Shown piece after piece: positions 38,401 through 47,568 of a DNA stretch of 64,000 bases. A program made the position numbers and the translations under genes. The stretch comes from Streptomyces alanosinicus. Its GTDB lineage: Bacteria; Actinomycetota; Actinomycetes; Streptomycetales; Streptomycetaceae. How positions within the stretch are numbered: position 1 is the first letter of the stretch; each line of letters begins with the position of its first letter. Location of the stretch: the NCBI RefSeq assembly GCF_014650595.1, contig NZ_BMVG01000001.1:1299543-1363542 (forward strand), given 5' to 3'. Under the pieces are notes generated by a model that saw only the letters and a list, made by a program, of their open reading frames with translations, made no database searches and was not told the origin of the DNA.

Positions 38401-40362
38401 CCCGGCGCCGTTCGCCTTCGGCACGCGCAGCCCGAAGTCGTAGATCCAGGCGGTGGTGCGGTCCGAGCAGCGCAGCTCGTACGGCCGCTCGTCGGTGACC
38501 TCGACGCCGAGGCGGCTGAGCACCGGCAGCACATGCGAGAGGGAGACCGAGCCGCCCTTCTGGTAGATCTTGAAGCGGCGCTCCTCGGGACCCGCGCCCA
38601 CCGGCTCGTACAGGCTCAGGCTGAAGGTCCTGTCCTCGCTGAGCTGCTCCAGGTGGACCAGGTCGGCGACCGCGGCGCGTGGGGTGTGGTCGGCCTTGTA
38701 GCCCTCGGGGAAGGCGTGGCTGTAGCGGCGCAGCACCTCGGCCGCGTGCTCCTCGCCGCACTCGGCGGTCAGCGCCTCGGCGAACGCGTCGGCCCAGGAG
38801 CGGGCCGCCTCGACCAGCCGGGCCTCGATGCGGTCCTTGCCGGCGTCGGACAGCTCGGGCAGCTCGGAGCCCGGCGGGACACGGACGACGAAGTGCAGCC
38901 GGGACAGGATCGATTCGGTGTTCCAGGCGGTGAAGTCGACGCTGACACCGCCGAGCTCCTCCTTCAGGATGTCGATGATCCGCAGCCGGACACCGGTGGT
39001 GTAGCGGTCACGCGGGAGGTACACGAGGGCCGAGTAGTAGCGCCCGTACTCGTCCTGCCGCAGGTAGAGCCGCAGCCGGCGCCGTTCCTGCAGATAGAGC
39101 ACGCTCGTGACGATGGACTGCAGTTCGGCGACGGGCGTCTGGAACAGCTCGTCGCGCGGGTAGGTCTCCATGATCTGGAGCAGGTCGCGGCCGTCGTGGC
39201 TGTTGGGCGAGAACCCGGCGCGGTGCAGCACCTCGTCGACCTTGCGGCGGATGACGGGGACCCGGCGCACGGACTCGGTGTACGCGGCCGAGGAGAACAG
39301 CCCGAGGAAGCGCCGCTCCCCCACGACGTTCCCGTCCGCGTCGAATTTCTTGACGCCGACGTAGTCCAGGTACGACGGCCGGTGCACGGTGGCCCGGCTG
39401 TTGGCCTTGGTCAGCACGAGCAGCTTGTGCTCGCGGGCCTTGGCCCGGGCGTCGGCCGTCAGCCGCTCGAAGGAGGGGCTGACCGGGTGCTGGTCGTCCT
39501 CGGCGTGCTGCGGGTCGGAGCGCAGGATGCCGAGGCCGGTGCCGGGCACGGCGGCGAGCGTGTCGTCGTCACGCAGCTGGTACTCGCGGAAGCCGAGGAA
39601 GGTGAAGTGGTCGTCGGCCAGCCAGCGCAGCAGCTCGCGGGCCTCCTCGACCTCGGGCCCGGGCAGGTCGCCCGGAACGGGCTCGCTCGCCAGATCGGCG
39701 GCGACCCGGGTCGCCGCCTCCCGCATCTTCTCCCAGTCCTCGACGGCCTCGCGGACGTCGGAGAGCACCCGCAGCAGATCGGCCGTGATCTCCTTCAGAT
39801 CGGCCCGGTCGGTCTCCCGGTCGATCTCCACATGGATCCAGGACTCGAAGTGCGCGTCGTGCGGGAGGTCCTCGCCCGGCGCGGCCGGCAGGACGTCGAT
39901 CAGCTTGCCGGTGAGGTCACGCCGGACGACGAACTGCGGGTGGACGACGACGTGGATGCCGCGCCCGCGCCGGGTCAGCTCATTGGTGACCGAGTCGACG
40001 AGGAAGGGCATGTCGTCGGTGACGACCTCCACGACCGAGTGGCTGCAGGTCCACCCGTTCTCCTCCACGGTCGGGGTGTGGACCCGCACGTTCGCCGTGC
40101 CCTGGGGGCGGTTCTCGGCGAGACGGTAGTGCGAGACCGCGGCGCCGAAGACGTCGACCGGGTCGCGGTCGGCAAGGTCTTCCGGGGCGGTGTGCAGGTA
40201 GTAGCGCTGGAGGAACGCGAGTACGGACTCGCTGTCCGGGGTGCCCGGGGAGCCCTCGCCCGCGGTCCCGGTCGGTAGGTGCCCCCCGACCGGGCTGTTC
40301 TCAGCTACCCGAGCAGCCCTTTCGAGCAGCTCGGCCTTGGCTTCGTCCAGCTTGGTCTGCAT
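35425..40362 (-). CDS. gdhB: Large (180-kDa class) NAD-dependent glutamate dehydrogenase
   Basis: 1645 residues, matching the L-180 class first characterised in Streptomyces clavuligerus. It oxidises glutamate to 2-oxoglutarate and ammonia with NAD and serves mainly catabolism. N-terminal ACT-like regulatory segments cover roughly the first 500 residues. The dehydrogenase core contains KVARGGLRWSDRREDFRTE and VPVGAKGGFVAKQLP (substrate-lysine region) and DMSGDVFGNGMLLS (NAD domain). A long helical C-terminal domain follows. The start MQTKLDEAKAELLE (ATG at 40362) has AGAGGACA upstream and matches the family; an ATG 27 nt earlier lacks a ribosome site. Single gene, flanked by its own terminator and a 676-bp upstream gap. 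Confidence 0.95.
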   Translation of the reverse strand: MQTKLDEAKAELLERAARVAENSPVGGHLPTGTAGEGSPGTPDSESVLAFLQRYYLHTAPEDLADRDPVDVFGAAVSHYRLAENRPQGTANVRVHTPTVEENGWTCSHSVVEVVTDDMPFLVDSVTNELTRRGRGIHVVVHPQFVVRRDLTGKLIDVLPAAPGEDLPHDAHFESWIHVEIDRETDRADLKEITADLLRVLSDVREAVEDWEKMREAATRVAADLASEPVPGDLPGPEVEEARELLRWLADDHFTFLGFREYQLRDDDTLAAVPGTGLGILRSDPQHAEDDQHPVSPSFERLTADARAKAREHKLLVLTKANSRATVHRPSYLDYVGVKKFDADGNVVGERRFLGLFSSAAYTESVRRVPVIRRKVDEVLHRAGFSPNSHDGRDLLQIMETYPRDELFQTPVAELQSIVTSVLYLQERRRLRLYLRQDEYGRYYSALVYLPRDRYTTGVRLRIIDILKEELGGVSVDFTAWNTESILSRLHFVVRVPPGSELPELSDAGKDRIEARLVEAARSWADAFAEALTAECGEEHAAEVLRRYSHAFPEGYKADHTPRAAVADLVHLEQLSEDRTFSLSLYEPVGAGPEERRFKIYQKGGSVSLSHVLPVLSRLGVEVTDERPYELRCSDRTTAWIYDFGLRVPKANGAGEYLGDDARERFQEAFSATWTGKAENDGFNALVLSAGLSWRQAMVLRAYAKYLRQAGSTFSQDYMEDTLRNNVHTTRLLVSLFEARMSPDRQKAGLEITDALLEELDAALDQVASLDEDRILRSFLTVIKATLRTNFFQERVDGTPHDYVSMKFDPQAIPDLPAPRPAYEIWVYSPRVEGVHLRFGKVARGGLRWSDRREDFRTEILGLVKAQMVKNTVIVPVGAKGGFVAKQLPDPGKDRDAWLAEGIASYKTFISALLDITDNMVAGEVVPPQDVVRHDGDDTYLVVAADKGTATFSDIANDVANTYNFWLGDAFASGGSAGYDHKGMGITARGAWESVKRHFRELGVDTQSEDFTVVGIGDMSGDVFGNGMLLSEHIRVVAAFDHRHIFIDPTPDAATSYAERRRLFELPRSSWADYDTELLSAGGGIFPRAAKSIPLNAHIREALGIEGKVAKMTPADLMKAILHAPVDLLWNGGIGTYVKSSAESNADVGDKANDAIRVDGKDLRVKVVGEGGNLGLTQLGRIEFAMHGGKINTDAIDNSAGVDTSDHEVNIKILLNGLVAEGDMTVKQRNKLLAEMTDEVGALVLRNNYAQNTALANALFQAGSMLHAQQRFLRHLVREGHLDRALEFLPTDRQVRERLSQSQGLTGPETAVVLAYTKITVAEELLQTSLPDDPYLRTLLHAYFPTALRERFAEAIDSHPLRREITTTVLVNDTVNTGGTTYLHRLREETGASLEEIVRAQTAARTIFSSAPVWDAVEALDNKVDAAVQTRIRLHSRRLVERGTRWLLNNRPQPLELAETVEFFAERVERVWQELPKLLRGADLEWYQHVYDELSAAGVPDELATRVAGFSSAFPALDIVSVADRMGKEPLDVAEIYYDLADRLSITQLMDRIIELPRADRWQSMARASIREDLYAAHAALTADVFAAGNGTSSPEQRFTAWEQKNAPILSRARTTLEEIRASETFDLANLSVAMRTMRTLLRTHS

Positions 40363-41038
40363 TGTCCTCTGACTCCTGTCGCGCGCCATTGCGTGACGTA
40401 GAAGGAAGTACGGCCTCTTTCCCTCCGGCTCGACGCCACGGCCCGGGGTGTCCGGTCCGCATCGACGCTATGCCGCGAGGTGAGATGTGCGGGGGGAATT
40501 CGGCCATTCTCGACACGCCCGTCGGGTGTGACGCTGCTCTCGGCGCCGCCGTGTCCAGGGTTGTCCTCGGCGTCCCGGGGGCTCCTGTGGCCCCGTCCCG
40601 CCCGCGAAGACCAGCGACCGCCGCCCGGTCACGGAGGTGTTCCGTGCAACCCGGGCGCGGGGCGGGGACAGGATCGCCCCCGCGAACTATCGCGCTGATC
40701 ACGCCACAAGGCTATCGCTCCTTACCCGGGGCCCGTCATGAGCCGTATGTGTACAAAACCAAGGGGTGAAGTTTGACGATCTGCACAGCATCGGAGTGGG
40801 GGGTGGTGACGTATCCCATGGGGGTCCGGTGAGGATCCGACGGCCCACGGGAGCGGGCACGGCCGGGTGCGGCGTCCGGTCGCGCCGGCGGAGCCGCGAC
40901 CGCACTCTGAGTACAGGGCGGGCCGGAACCGCGGCGGCCCTCTTGGCAGAGCACGCCCGGTGTTGGCACCTTGCCCTGGGACAGTGCGCGTCCCGCCCAG
41001 GAGTACTGGAGCACCTCGGAGCACCCGGAGGAGCCGAC
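40363..41038. other. 676-bp divergent intergenic region without a recognisable gene
   Basis: Lies between the divergent dehydrogenase and DJ-1/PfpI genes. Open frames here are short, compositionally unlike neighbours and without conserved motifs or good ribosome sites. GTGTACAAAACCAAGG (about 40749-40764) and TTGACG (40773-40778) are the only AT-leaning islands; no convincing -10 follows at 17 bp. No tRNA cloverleaf or riboswitch pattern seen. Most likely it holds two promoters and regulatory sites. Confidence 0.5.
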
Positions 41039-41605
41039 ATGCCCGCGAAGATCCTGATCGTCACCGGCGACGCGGCGGAGTCCCTGGAAGTCCTCTACCC
41101 GTACCAGCGTCTGCGCGAGGAAGGCTACGAGGTCGACATCGCGGCCCCCTCCCGCAAGACCCTGCGCTTCGTCGTCCACGACTTCGAACCCGGCTACGAC
41201 ACCTACACCGAGAAGCCGGGCTATACCTGGCCCGCCGACCTGGCCTTCGCCGACGTGGACCCCGGCGCCTATGTGGCCGTCGTCATCCCCGGCGGCCGGG
41301 CCCCCGAGTATCTGCGCAACGACCCCGAACTCCGCAAGATCCTCAAGGCGTTCTTCGACTCCGACAAGCCCGTCGCCCAGATCTGCCACGGCCCGCTGCT
41401 CACCGCGGCGATCGACAGCCTGCGCGGCCGCCGCGTCACGGCGTACCCGGCACTCGAACCGGACATGCAGGCAGCCGGAGCGGGCTTCCAGGACAGCGAG
41501 GCCGTGGTCGACGGCACCCTGGTCTCCTCCCGGGCCTGGCCGGACCACCCGGCCTGGATGCGCGAGTTCCTGAAGATCCTGCGAGCGACGGCACCGGCGA
41601 GCTGA
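41039..41605 (+). CDS. DJ-1/PfpI family protein
   Basis: 188-residue class I glutamine amidotransferase-like protein of the DJ-1/PfpI group (peptidase, deglycase/glyoxalase or stress chaperone activities are reported in the family). Nucleophile C116 sits in the elbow motif QICHGPLL, preceded by VVIPGGRAPEYLRND. Start MPAKILIVTGD, ATG at 41039 with GGAGGAG 8 nt upstream; longer in-frame extensions are not conserved in character. EKPGYTWPADLAFADVDP matches actinobacterial members. Cytoplasmic; exact activity unknown. Confidence 0.9.
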   Translation: MPAKILIVTGDAAESLEVLYPYQRLREEGYEVDIAAPSRKTLRFVVHDFEPGYDTYTEKPGYTWPADLAFADVDPGAYVAVVIPGGRAPEYLRNDPELRKILKAFFDSDKPVAQICHGPLLTAAIDSLRGRRVTAYPALEPDMQAAGAGFQDSEAVVDGTLVSSRAWPDHPAWMREFLKILRATAPAS

Positions 41606-41669
41606 GACACCGCGCCCACCTGCGCGATCGCACCCACCCCCGCGAGGACCACCGGAACCCGGGCCGCGG

Positions 41670-42338
41670 CTACGCGGCTATTCGCTGTGCTTCCTCCACC
41701 GCCTGCTCCAGGGTGTCCACCACCGGCACCCCCACTTCCTCGAGGCTGGCCCGGCCGTGCGACCCCCCGGTGTACAGCACGGCCCGGGCACCGACGCCCC
41801 GCGCCGCGATCGCGTCGTCCGCCGCGTCCCCGATCACGACGGTCCGCGCCGGCTCCACGACCCCGCTCAGCGCCCGCAGATGCCGCACCATGTGCTCCGC
41901 CTTGCTGCCCCCGGACGGCCCCGTACGCCCGTCGACCCGCAGAAAGTGCGTCTCGATCCCGAAGCCCCGCACGAGCGGCACCAGCTCCTCGTGCACATAC
42001 ATGCTCAGCAGCGACTGGCTGTGCCCCGCCGACCGCCACCCCGCGAGCAGCTCCGCCGCCCCCTCGGTCAGCGCGCACCGCCCCCGGTGCTCGGCATAGT
42101 GCCGGTGGAAGATCCCGTCCATCAGCTCCCACTCGGCGTCGGTGGGCAGCCGGCCGATCAGCCGCTCGTAGAACTTCGGCACCGGCACGCAATACAGCGA
42201 CCGGTACTGCTCCAGCGTGATCGGCGCGATCCCCAGCTCGGCGAAGGCCGCGTTCGTCGCGCCGATGATCGCGTCGGTGTCGTGGAAAAGCGTGCCGTTC
42301 CAATCCCAGACGATGTGTGCGCTCTCCTGCATCCCCAT
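41670..42338 (-). CDS. HAD-superfamily hydrolase with variant motif I (DWNGT)
   Basis: 222 residues, phosphoglycolate-phosphatase-like HAD fold. Motif I is D12-W-N14-G-T16, so the nucleophile Asp is present but the second Asp, the usual acid/base of phosphatases, is Asn. Motif II lies near LLSMYVHEE, Lys in GGSKAEH, motif IV VIGDAADD. A helical cap lies after FHDTDAIIG. The start is ATG at 42338; 42332 and an upstream start at 42368 are alternatives. The Asn may slow dephosphorylation or mark a different reaction. Substrate unknown. Neighbouring DUF6912 gene is on the same strand. Confidence 0.82.
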   Translation of the reverse strand: MGMQESAHIVWDWNGTLFHDTDAIIGATNAAFAELGIAPITLEQYRSLYCVPVPKFYERLIGRLPTDAEWELMDGIFHRHYAEHRGRCALTEGAAELLAGWRSAGHSQSLLSMYVHEELVPLVRGFGIETHFLRVDGRTGPSGGSKAEHMVRHLRALSGVVEPARTVVIGDAADDAIAARGVGARAVLYTGGSHGRASLEEVGVPVVDTLEQAVEEAQRIAA

Positions 42339-42401
42339 GCCAAAAACCGTACCCGCCACCACTGACAACGACGTCTGCCGGCCGGGGGCGGGCAGGAGCA
42401 G

Positions 42402-42914
42402 TCAGGCGAGCCCGATCAGGTTGGGGATCTCCTGCGTGGCGTACCACAGCAGCTCGTGATCCTCGGCGCCGTCCACGACGAACTGGGCGTCGTCGTCCCC
42501 GCCGTCGGCCGCCTCCACCACGTCCGCCGCCGCGGCCACGTCCCGCTCCGCGTCACCGGCGTCGACATGCACCGCGGCCGCCTTCGCGAGCGGCACGGTC
42601 ACCGTGACGGTGACCTCGCCGAGGGCGGACGGGTCGAGCCCGCGGTCCGGGTCGGCGCCCGCGGCGCCGTCGGCCACGTCCACGGCGACCACGACCCGGC
42701 GCCGCAGGGCATCCGGCTCGGCCGCCAGCAGCCGCAGCGAGGCCAGCGCGGCCCGGCTGAGCGCCGCGTACTCCAGTTCCTCGATGTCCTCGGAGAGGTA
42801 CCACTCGCGCAGCGCGGGCGTGACGGCGTACGCGAGGAAGGGGCCGCTCCCCAGCTCACCCGTCCTGTGCGCCTCGGCGAGACCGGGGAGGGTCAGGGGG
42901 ACGTAGACGCGCAT
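42402..42914 (-). CDS. DUF6912 family protein
   Basis: 170 residues beginning MRVYVPLTLPGLAEAHRTGEL, the strongly conserved start of a family confined to actinobacteria. It has an acidic Ala/Asp-rich middle (DAGDAERDVAAAADVVEAAD) and ends in ELLWYATQEIPNLIGL. No signal peptide, membrane helix or enzyme motif is visible. The function is not known. AGGAAAGAG precedes the ATG at 42914. It lies 63 bp before the HAD gene on the same strand. Confidence 0.88.
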   Translation of the reverse strand: MRVYVPLTLPGLAEAHRTGELGSGPFLAYAVTPALREWYLSEDIEELEYAALSRAALASLRLLAAEPDALRRRVVVAVDVADGAAGADPDRGLDPSALGEVTVTVTVPLAKAAAVHVDAGDAERDVAAAADVVEAADGGDDDAQFVVDGAEDHELLWYATQEIPNLIGLA

Positions 42915-43245
42915 GCTGGCCGCTCTTTCCTGTTCAAAGGCTCCGCTGTGGCCCCGGGAAGGCCGGCTGCCGCGTCTCCCGGAGGGCCTTCAGGATACGT
43001 GCGCCCGTCCCCTTTCGGGTCTGTGCCCACACCCGGGAAGCCGTCAACTCCAGGCCGCGCATTCACCCGGCGCACCCGCCGGATCCTGGGGTTCGGCACC
43101 CTCTTCCTCCCCCGGATAGGTGAACCTCTCCGCCCCTTCCGCGCCCCTGCCTTCGTCCTTGCCACCCCGCTCCCGAGCCCCGTACAAGATCCCCACCAGC
43201 GAGTTACCGCCCGGTACCGACCGGGCCCGCCGAACGGGGACCTCG
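42915..43245. other. 331-bp divergent intergenic region
   Basis: Lies between the divergent DUF6912 and Rv3235-like genes. No gene, RNA or strong hairpin was recognised; presumably it contains both promoters. Confidence 0.45.
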
Positions 43246-43770
43246 ATGAACAAGGTCATGAACCGCACCGCCCAGCCCCGCCCGCGCCACTGCCCGCCGA
43301 CCCGCCGCGACACCCGCCGCCCGGGCGGTGCCCCGCCCCGGAAGCCAGCGGTCAGGAGCATGCGTGACCTGCCGCCCGCCGTGCCCCGGAACGCGGGTAC
43401 GGCCCGTACAGCGCCGGAGACGGCCCGGCCGCCGGTACGCCCCACCGACCTCTTCGCCGAGCGTCTGCTGGCCGTCCTGAGCGGTCAGCGGCCCGTCCAC
43501 TGGATGCTCCGGCACACCGTGGGCCGCGCCTACGACGACCTGACCCGCCTCGCCGAACGCCGCCCCCTGCGCACCCGAGGATCCCGCCCCGTCGTCCAGG
43601 ACATCGGCTACTACGTCCCCGGCGAGGGCGCCCTGGAGGTCTTCGCCCGTATCGCCGCCGGCGACCGGCTGCGCGCCCTGGCCTTCCGTCTGGAGCTGGG
43701 CCAGGACCTCCGCTGGCGCTGCACAGCGGTGGAGACCGGCCCCCGCCCCGCGGCGGCACAAGGCACCTGA
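43246..43770 (+). CDS. Rv3235-like protein
   Basis: 174 residues. The first 80 are basic and Pro/Arg-rich and probably disordered. Residues 85-160 form the conserved domain (FAERLLAVLSGQRPVHWMLRHT, then WRCTAVE at the end), as in Mycobacterium Rv3235 and relatives encoded next to secA across actinobacteria. ATG at 43246 with GGGGA upstream; in-frame alternatives exist further upstream. Convergent with secA, sharing a terminator. Function unknown; the steady linkage to secA may be chromosomal conservation rather than a shared role. Confidence 0.82.
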   Translation: MNKVMNRTAQPRPRHCPPTRRDTRRPGGAPPRKPAVRSMRDLPPAVPRNAGTARTAPETARPPVRPTDLFAERLLAVLSGQRPVHWMLRHTVGRAYDDLTRLAERRPLRTRGSRPVVQDIGYYVPGEGALEVFARIAAGDRLRALAFRLELGQDLRWRCTAVETGPRPAAAQGT

Positions 43771-43811
43771 CGGCGCAGAGCACCGCACGGCAGGAGTGAG
43801 GCGGCAACACG

Positions 43812-43843
43812 GAAGGGCCGGCTCCCGAGGGAACCGGCCCTTC
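43812..43843. terminator. Bidirectional hairpin between Rv3235-like gene and secA
   Basis: GAAGGGCCGG (43812-43821) pairs with CCGGCCCTTC (43834-43843), with further pairing inward (CTCCC with GGGA). It stands 41 bp from each convergent stop. Confidence 0.8.
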
Positions 43844-43883
43844 TCAGCGGCCGACTCGCCGCACTGACGCCCTGCTTGACGCC

Positions 43884-46694
43884 CTACTTCTTACGACGCC
43901 GTCCGCCCTTGGCCTGGCGCCGTCGCTCCGCCCGCGTCAGCCCGTCCGACTCGGAGCGCACCGGCTCGTCGTCCTCGAGGTCGCGCTCCACGACACCGCC
44001 CTCACCGTCCACGGTGGGCGCCGAGAAGTGCAGATCCCGCCGCTGCGGAACGTCCAGCCCCTTCGCACGGATCTCCGGACGCGCCCCGGCCTGCGCCGGA
44101 ACCGTCTCCTGGACGCCCTCGCCGACCGGCTCCTCGGCCTCGACGGGGACCTCCTCGACCTGCTGCTCGACCTGGACCTCCAGGTTGAACAGATAGCCGA
44201 CGGACTCCTCCTTGATGCCCTCCATCATCGCGGTGAACATGTCGAAGCCCTCGCGCTGGTACTCGACCAGCGGGTCCTTCTGCGCCATCGCGCGCAGGCC
44301 GATGCCCTCCTGGAGGTAGTCCATCTCGTAGAGGTGCTCGCGCCACTTGCGGTCGAGGACCGACAGCACGACCCGGCGCTCCAGCTCCCGCATGATCTCG
44401 GAGCCGAGCTGCGTCTCCCGCGCCTCGTACTGCTCGTGGATGTCGTCCTTGATGGACTCGGAGATGAACTCGGCGGTCAGACCGGCCCGGTCCCCGGCGG
44501 TCTCCTCCAGCTCGTCGATGGTGACCTTCACCGGGTAGAGCTGCTTGAAGGCGCCCCACAGCCGGTCCAGGTCCCAGTCCTCGGGGAAGCCCTCGGCGGT
44601 CTCCGCGTCGATGTACGCGTCGATCGTGTCGTCCATGAAGTGCTGGACCTGCTCGTGCAGATCCTCACCCTCCAGCACGCGCCGACGCTCGCCGTAGATG
44701 ACCTCGCGCTGGCGGTTGAGGACCTCGTCGTACTTCAGAACATTCTTACGGGTCTCGAAGTTCTGCTGCTCGACCTGCGACTGCGCGGACGCGATCGCGC
44801 GCGTGACCATCTTGTTCTCGATCGGGACGTCGTCCGGCACATTGGCCATGGACATCACGCGCTCGACCATCTGGGCCTTGAACAGGCGCATCAGGTCGTC
44901 GCCGAGGGAGAGGTAGAAGCGGGACTCGCCGGGGTCGCCCTGACGGCCGGAACGACCGCGCAGCTGGTTGTCGATGCGCCGCGACTCGTGCCGCTCGGTG
45001 CCGAGGACGTAGAGCCCGCCGAGGTCCTTGACCTCTTCGAACTCGGCCTTGACCGACTGCTCGGCCTTCTCCAGCGCGGCGGGCAGTGCCTGCGCCCACT
45101 CCTCGATGTGCTCTTCGGGGTCAAGACCCTGCTGGCGCAGCTCCGCCTCGGCGAGGTCGTCGGGGTTGCCACCGAGCTTGATGTCCGTACCACGGCCGGC
45201 CATGTTGGTGGCCACCGTCACCGCGCCCTTGCGGCCGGCCTGAGCGACGATCGACGCCTCACGCTCGTGGTGCTTGGCGTTCAGCACCTCGTGCTGGATG
45301 CCGCGCTTGCTGAGCTGCTGCGAGAGGTACTCCGACTTCTCGACGGAGGTCGTGCCGACGAGGATCGGCTGGCCCTTCTCGTGCTTCTCCGCGATGTCGT
45401 CGACGACGGCCTCGAACTTGGCCACCTCGGTACGGTAGATCAGGTCCGACTGGTCCTTGCGGACCATCGGCCTGTTGGTCGGGATCGGGACCACGCCGAG
45501 CTTGTAGATCTGGTGGAACTCGGCGGCCTCGGTCATCGCCGTACCGGTCATGCCGGAGAGCTTGCCGTAGAGGCGGAAGAAGTTCTGCAGGGTGATCGTG
45601 GCGAGCGTCTGGTTCTCGTCCTTGATGTCCACCCCTTCCTTCGCCTCGATCGCCTGGTGCATGCCCTCGTTGTAGCGGCGGCCGGCGAGGATACGGCCGG
45701 TGTGCTCGTCGACGATCATGACTTCGCCGTCGATGACGACGTAGTCCTTGTCGCGCTTGAAGAGTTCCTTGGCCTTGATGGCGTTGTTCAGGTAACCCAC
45801 GAGCGGGGTGTTCACCGACTCGTAGAGGTTGTCGATGCCCAGCCAGTCCTCGACCTTGCTGACACCGGACTCATGGATGGCGACCGTGCGCTTCTTCTCG
45901 TCGACGTCGTAGTCGCCGGTCTCCTCGACGCCCTTGAGCGGGTTGCCCGCCTCGCCCTTCTTCAGGCGCGTGACCAGCTTGGCGAAGTCGCCGTACCACT
46001 TGGTGGCCTGGTCGGCCGGGCCGGAGATGATCAGCGGCGTACGCGCCTCGTCGACCAGGATGGAGTCGACCTCGTCGACGATGGCGAAGTTGTGGCCGCG
46101 CTGCACCAGCTCGTCCTGGGACCACGCCATGTTGTCGCGCAGGTAGTCGAAGCCGAATTCGTTGTTCGTGCCGTACGTGATGTCGCACCCGTACTGCTCG
46201 CGGCGCTCGGCCGGCGTCATGTTGGCCAGGATGCAGCCGACGTCCAGGCCCAGGAACTTGTGGACGCGGCCCATCATCTCGGAGTCGCGCTCGGCCAGGT
46301 AGTCGTTGACCGTGACGATGTGGACGCCGTCGCCGGACAGGGCGTTCAGATACGCGGGCAGGGTGCCGACGAGGGTCTTGCCCTCACCGGTCTTCATCTC
46401 GGCCACGTAGCCGAGGTGGAGGGCGGCGCCACCCATCAGCTGCACGTCGTAGTGCCGCTGGCCGAGGACGCGCTTGGCGGCCTCACGGACGGTGGCGAAC
46501 GCCTCGGGGAGCAGGTCGTCCAGGCTCTCACCATCGGCGTACCGCTGCTTGTACTCCTCGGTGAGGGCCCGCAGCTCGGCGTCGGAGAGGTCGACGAAGT
46601 CCTCTTCGATGGAGTTGACCTGGTCCGCGATGCGGTGCAGCTTGCGCAGGATCTTACCTTCGCCTGCACGCATGATCTTCGAGAGGACGGACAC
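43884..46694 (-). CDS. secA: Preprotein translocase ATPase SecA
   Basis: 936-residue motor that drives proteins through SecYEG. Walker A MKTGEGKT at 100-107, DEAD-type motif in [16 protein letters not shown], helicase motifs [14 protein letters not shown] and [13 protein letters not shown], and the helical scaffold domain near the C terminus ([16 protein letters not shown]). The C-terminal zinc-binding SEC-C motif is absent and the protein ends in a basic GGRRRKK. GTG at 46694 was chosen because [14 protein letters not shown] is the family start, with AAGGAG 10 nt upstream; the 54-codon upstream extension is spurious. Confidence 0.97.
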   Translation of the reverse strand: MSVLSKIMRAGEGKILRKLHRIADQVNSIEEDFVDLSDAELRALTEEYKQRYADGESLDDLLPEAFATVREAAKRVLGQRHYDVQLMGGAALHLGYVAEMKTGEGKTLVGTLPAYLNALSGDGVHIVTVNDYLAERDSEMMGRVHKFLGLDVGCILANMTPAERREQYGCDITYGTNNEFGFDYLRDNMAWSQDELVQRGHNFAIVDEVDSILVDEARTPLIISGPADQATKWYGDFAKLVTRLKKGEAGNPLKGVEETGDYDVDEKKRTVAIHESGVSKVEDWLGIDNLYESVNTPLVGYLNNAIKAKELFKRDKDYVVIDGEVMIVDEHTGRILAGRRYNEGMHQAIEAKEGVDIKDENQTLATITLQNFFRLYGKLSGMTGTAMTEAAEFHQIYKLGVVPIPTNRPMVRKDQSDLIYRTEVAKFEAVVDDIAEKHEKGQPILVGTTSVEKSEYLSQQLSKRGIQHEVLNAKHHEREASIVAQAGRKGAVTVATNMAGRGTDIKLGGNPDDLAEAELRQQGLDPEEHIEEWAQALPAALEKAEQSVKAEFEEVKDLGGLYVLGTERHESRRIDNQLRGRSGRQGDPGESRFYLSLGDDLMRLFKAQMVERVMSMANVPDDVPIENKMVTRAIASAQSQVEQQNFETRKNVLKYDEVLNRQREVIYGERRRVLEGEDLHEQVQHFMDDTIDAYIDAETAEGFPEDWDLDRLWGAFKQLYPVKVTIDELEETAGDRAGLTAEFISESIKDDIHEQYEARETQLGSEIMRELERRVVLSVLDRKWREHLYEMDYLQEGIGLRAMAQKDPLVEYQREGFDMFTAMMEGIKEESVGYLFNLEVQVEQQVEEVPVEAEEPVGEGVQETVPAQAGARPEIRAKGLDVPQRRDLHFSAPTVDGEGGVVERDLEDDEPVRSESDGLTRAERRRQAKGGRRRKK

Positions 46695-46946
46695 GGGGGT
46701 TTGTCTCCTTGCCGGTCGGGCCTGGGACGGTCGGTTTCCATTGGACGTACTGAGCAACGGCCATCGTATGCGAGGACCCGGCTGGCTCGGGAGGCCTGGC
46801 GGCCCGACGGCTGCTTCATCCGGGACAACGGACGGGCCAGGCCGATAGTGCCGCATCGGCGCAAGGAATTGCGCGAAATGTGATCACGTGCTCACGCGCA
46901 GCGAAATCCGATGGCCCGCGCGCGGCCTGCCGAGCACAATCGGCCG

Positions 46947-47519
46947 ATGGAACCCGTCACCCTCACCACGGACCGCCTGGTCCTGCGCACGGTCGGCCCG
47001 CACGACACCCAGGCGGTGTACGAGGCGGCGCAGGATCCCGACATCCAGCGCTGGACCACAGTGCCTTCACCGTATCTGCCCGAGCACGCGAGCGGCTTCA
47101 CCGAGCAACTGGTCCCCGACGGCTGGGCGCAGAGCTCGATGTGCACCTTCGGGGTCTTCCTCACCGGCGGGGAACTCGCCGGCATGCTCAGCCTCACCAT
47201 GCGCTCGCTCGGTGTGGCGGAGGTCGGGTTCTGGGGGGCCAAGGAGCGCCGCGGCCACGGCTACCTCACCGAGGCCACGCTCACCGCCTGCCGCTGGATC
47301 TTCACCGCGGTCGGCATCGACCGGGTCGAATGGCGTGCCGAGGTCGGCAACGGTGCCTCCCGCGCGGTGGCCGAGCGAGCCGGTTTCACCATCGAGGGCA
47401 CCCTGCGCTCCGCGATCAACAACAGAGGGGTGCGGCGGGACTGCTGGGTCGCCTCCCTGCTCCCCTCGGACCTGGGTCTGCCGTCCACGGCGCCGTACCT
47501 GCCCGCCCGCGTCCGGTGA
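46947..47519 (+). CDS. GNAT-family N-acetyltransferase (RimJ/RimL-like)
   Basis: 190 residues. N-terminal TLTTDRLVLRTVGPHD is the typical start of RimJ/RimL-type acetyltransferases. The acetyl-CoA loop is degenerate (GAKERRGHGYLTEAT, R/Q-x-x-G-x-G/A type), and the C-terminal WRAEVGNGASRAVAERAGFTIEGTLR is diagnostic. ATG at 46947 (MEPVTLTTD) preferred over 46911. It may acetylate ribosomal protein N termini or small amines; not decidable. Divergent from secA. Confidence 0.9.
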   Translation: MEPVTLTTDRLVLRTVGPHDTQAVYEAAQDPDIQRWTTVPSPYLPEHASGFTEQLVPDGWAQSSMCTFGVFLTGGELAGMLSLTMRSLGVAEVGFWGAKERRGHGYLTEATLTACRWIFTAVGIDRVEWRAEVGNGASRAVAERAGFTIEGTLRSAINNRGVRRDCWVASLLPSDLGLPSTAPYLPARVR

Positions 47520-47568
47520 AACCGCAGCTCAGCGCGGACTGTCAGTGCCGCCCTCTATCGTCCGGGGC

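Noticed and set aside
35329..40278. A 1649-codon plus-strand open frame
   Set aside because: It is the antisense shadow of the glutamate dehydrogenase gene, whose motifs and family length are unambiguous.
40432..40770. Small open frames in the gap upstream of the DJ-1 gene
   Set aside because: Short, no ribosome site, no conserved motif, and codon use unlike genes.
44028..46883. A 951-codon plus-strand open frame opposite secA
   Set aside because: Shadow of secA; no domain motifs.
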